A stretch of DNA of 64,000 bases. Source: Claveliimonas bilis (GTDB lineage Bacteria > Bacillota > Clostridia > Lachnospirales > Lachnospiraceae). The stretch is from the NCBI RefSeq assembly GCF_020892095.1, contig NZ_AP024845.1:620001-684000 (forward strand). The letters run 5' to 3'. Positions 63,718 through 64,000 of this stretch are shown here, piece after piece. The position numbers and the translations under genes are program-made. The notes below the pieces were generated by a model that was not told the DNA's origin, ran no database searches, and was given only the letters and a program-made list of their open reading frames with translations. Numbering within the stretch: the stretch's first letter is position 1; the number at the start of each line of letters is the position of its first letter.

Positions 63718-63732
63718 AAATCTCAACTCCTT

Positions 63733-64000
63733 TCATCGTTCTAAGTCGTGCCGCTTGGCGCGGGTCTGCTCCGGCTGGTCGGCTTTCAATGCAATATCAA
63801 CGCACTTGCGGATATTGTGCAGCTCGGCAACCTCGGCGCGGGTTTCTTTCAGCTTGGTATATTCCGCTGTTCTCTGCCCGCTGAGGGTGGCGTACTCCTT
63901 TTCCCATTCAGCGATAGGCAAGGGTGGCCGTATCCCTTTCGGCAGATTTGCATGGAGATAGCGGTTTGCTGCGTTCCATAGGGTAAGCTCGGCGCGGTGG
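63733..64000 (-). CDS. C-terminal end of a second relaxase (MobA/L type), cut by window edge
   Basis: The frame is open from the window edge to TGA 63733 (88 codons seen, 5' end missing). The sequence TLWNAANRYLHANLPKGIRP and the coiled part WEKEYATLSGQRTAEYTKLK resemble the C-terminus of MobA/MobL relaxases of mobilisable elements, after their nuclease domain. The primase gene starts 16 nt downstream. This is distinct from the relaxase at 43383-44717. The nuclease motifs lie outside the window, so the class is inferred from the tail alone. Confidence 0.7.
   Translation of the reverse strand, partial: HRAELTLWNAANRYLHANLPKGIRPPLPIAEWEKEYATLSGQRTAEYTKLKETRAEVAELHNIRKCVDIALKADQPEQTRAKRHDLER

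Larger units (their letters stand above)
37439..64000. mobile_element. Integrated conjugative element (serine recombinase type), composite
   Basis: A Tn1549/CTn-like backbone: serine recombinase and TnpW at the chromosomal edge, sigma-like regulators, MobC and relaxase, TTRAP, Cys-rich VLP, TopB, DUF4366, DUF4315, NlpC/P60 hydrolase, VirB4, PrgI, VirB6-like, Maff2 and VirD4. Most of these sit in one minus-strand train. From about 61.74 kb the content changes to a primase/helicase and a second relaxase, indicating another element joined at virD4. The far end is outside the window. Confidence 0.9.
61736..64000. mobile_element. Part of a second, mobilisable element
   Basis: To the right of the broken virD4 the genes (primase/helicase and MobA/L-type relaxase end) are those of a mobilisable or plasmid-like unit, not of the conjugative backbone. 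The junction falls near 61736-61760, inside what should be the N-terminal part of virD4. No recombinase or att site for it is within the window. Confidence 0.6.

Noticed and set aside
1..64000. CRISPR array, tRNA or rRNA genes
   Set aside because: No regularly spaced repeats with unique spacers and no cloverleaf or rRNA signature were noticed on either strand.

Overview
The window looks like chromosome from a gut Lachnospiraceae-type clostridium (Firmicutes). The reasons are strong AGGAGG-type ribosome-binding sites, sigma-A promoters with TATAAT boxes, clostridial families such as DUF6465, and a Tn1549/CTn-type conjugative element. I see no tRNA, rRNA or CRISPR array. Family names come from motifs and remembered family resemblance, not from database searches.

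Positions 1-37.4 kb are chromosome. 0-6.9 kb holds regulation and ABC export: a lantibiotic-type ABC operon with a histidine kinase cut by the window edge, an oppositely oriented MerR-ABC cassette, a separate response regulator and a membrane-anchored HTH protein. 7-14.8 kb is metabolism: PEP carboxykinase, cytidine deaminase, threonine synthase, an NhaC-type transporter, LeuD/LeuC-type dehydratase and a PF06541 membrane protein. 14.9-17.2 kb is FeoA-FeoB. 17.3-25.8 kb holds an aldehyde/alcohol dehydrogenase pair, a PHP phosphoesterase, membrane proteins, DUF6465, an AIM24 protein and a CoA-transferase. 25.9-35.9 kb holds lipoproteins, an HTH protein, DUF1294, a Fic protein between 44-bp direct repeats, a response regulator/kinase/ABC-FtsX module, an ArsC/Spx-like protein and a cytidylate kinase-like protein. 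At 36.0-37.4 kb is the 3' part of sbcC, broken in the codons just before its zinc hook.

From about 37.44 kb to the right edge the DNA is mobile, and its conserved backbone is visibly more GC-rich than its cargo. It reads: serine recombinase, TnpW, an HTH protein and sigma-like regulators, an AT-rich cargo operon (42.4-40.96 kb), an HTH regulator, MobC and relaxase, antirestriction and accessory genes, TopB, and a type IV secretion operon (NlpC/P60 hydrolase, VirB4, PrgI, VirB6-like, Maff2, VirD4) with two DNA methyltransferases and a PAPS-reductase-like protein among its genes. The coupling protein virD4 lacks its N-terminal region and carries an apparent frameshift. Beyond it lies a different element with a primase/helicase and the end of a second relaxase, so the region is composite and this copy may not transfer by itself.

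The most interesting locus is the cargo operon. A consensus promoter drives an eight-codon leader, MLHSMRIR, closely resembling the drug-arrest leaders ErmDL (MTHSMRLR) and Mef (MTASMRLR). Terminator-type hairpins follow, then a small zinc-ribbon (KTR) protein and a radical-SAM protein of the RlmN/Cfr family that keeps all five functional cysteines but has its own signature. The arrangement suggests an antibiotic-inducible 23S rRNA methyltransferase resistance operon. That function is inferred, not shown. Other notable items are two inverted oriT-like sequences around the mobilisation genes, the sbcC disruption, the Fic insertion, and a 1115-residue multidomain antirestriction protein with an internal start.
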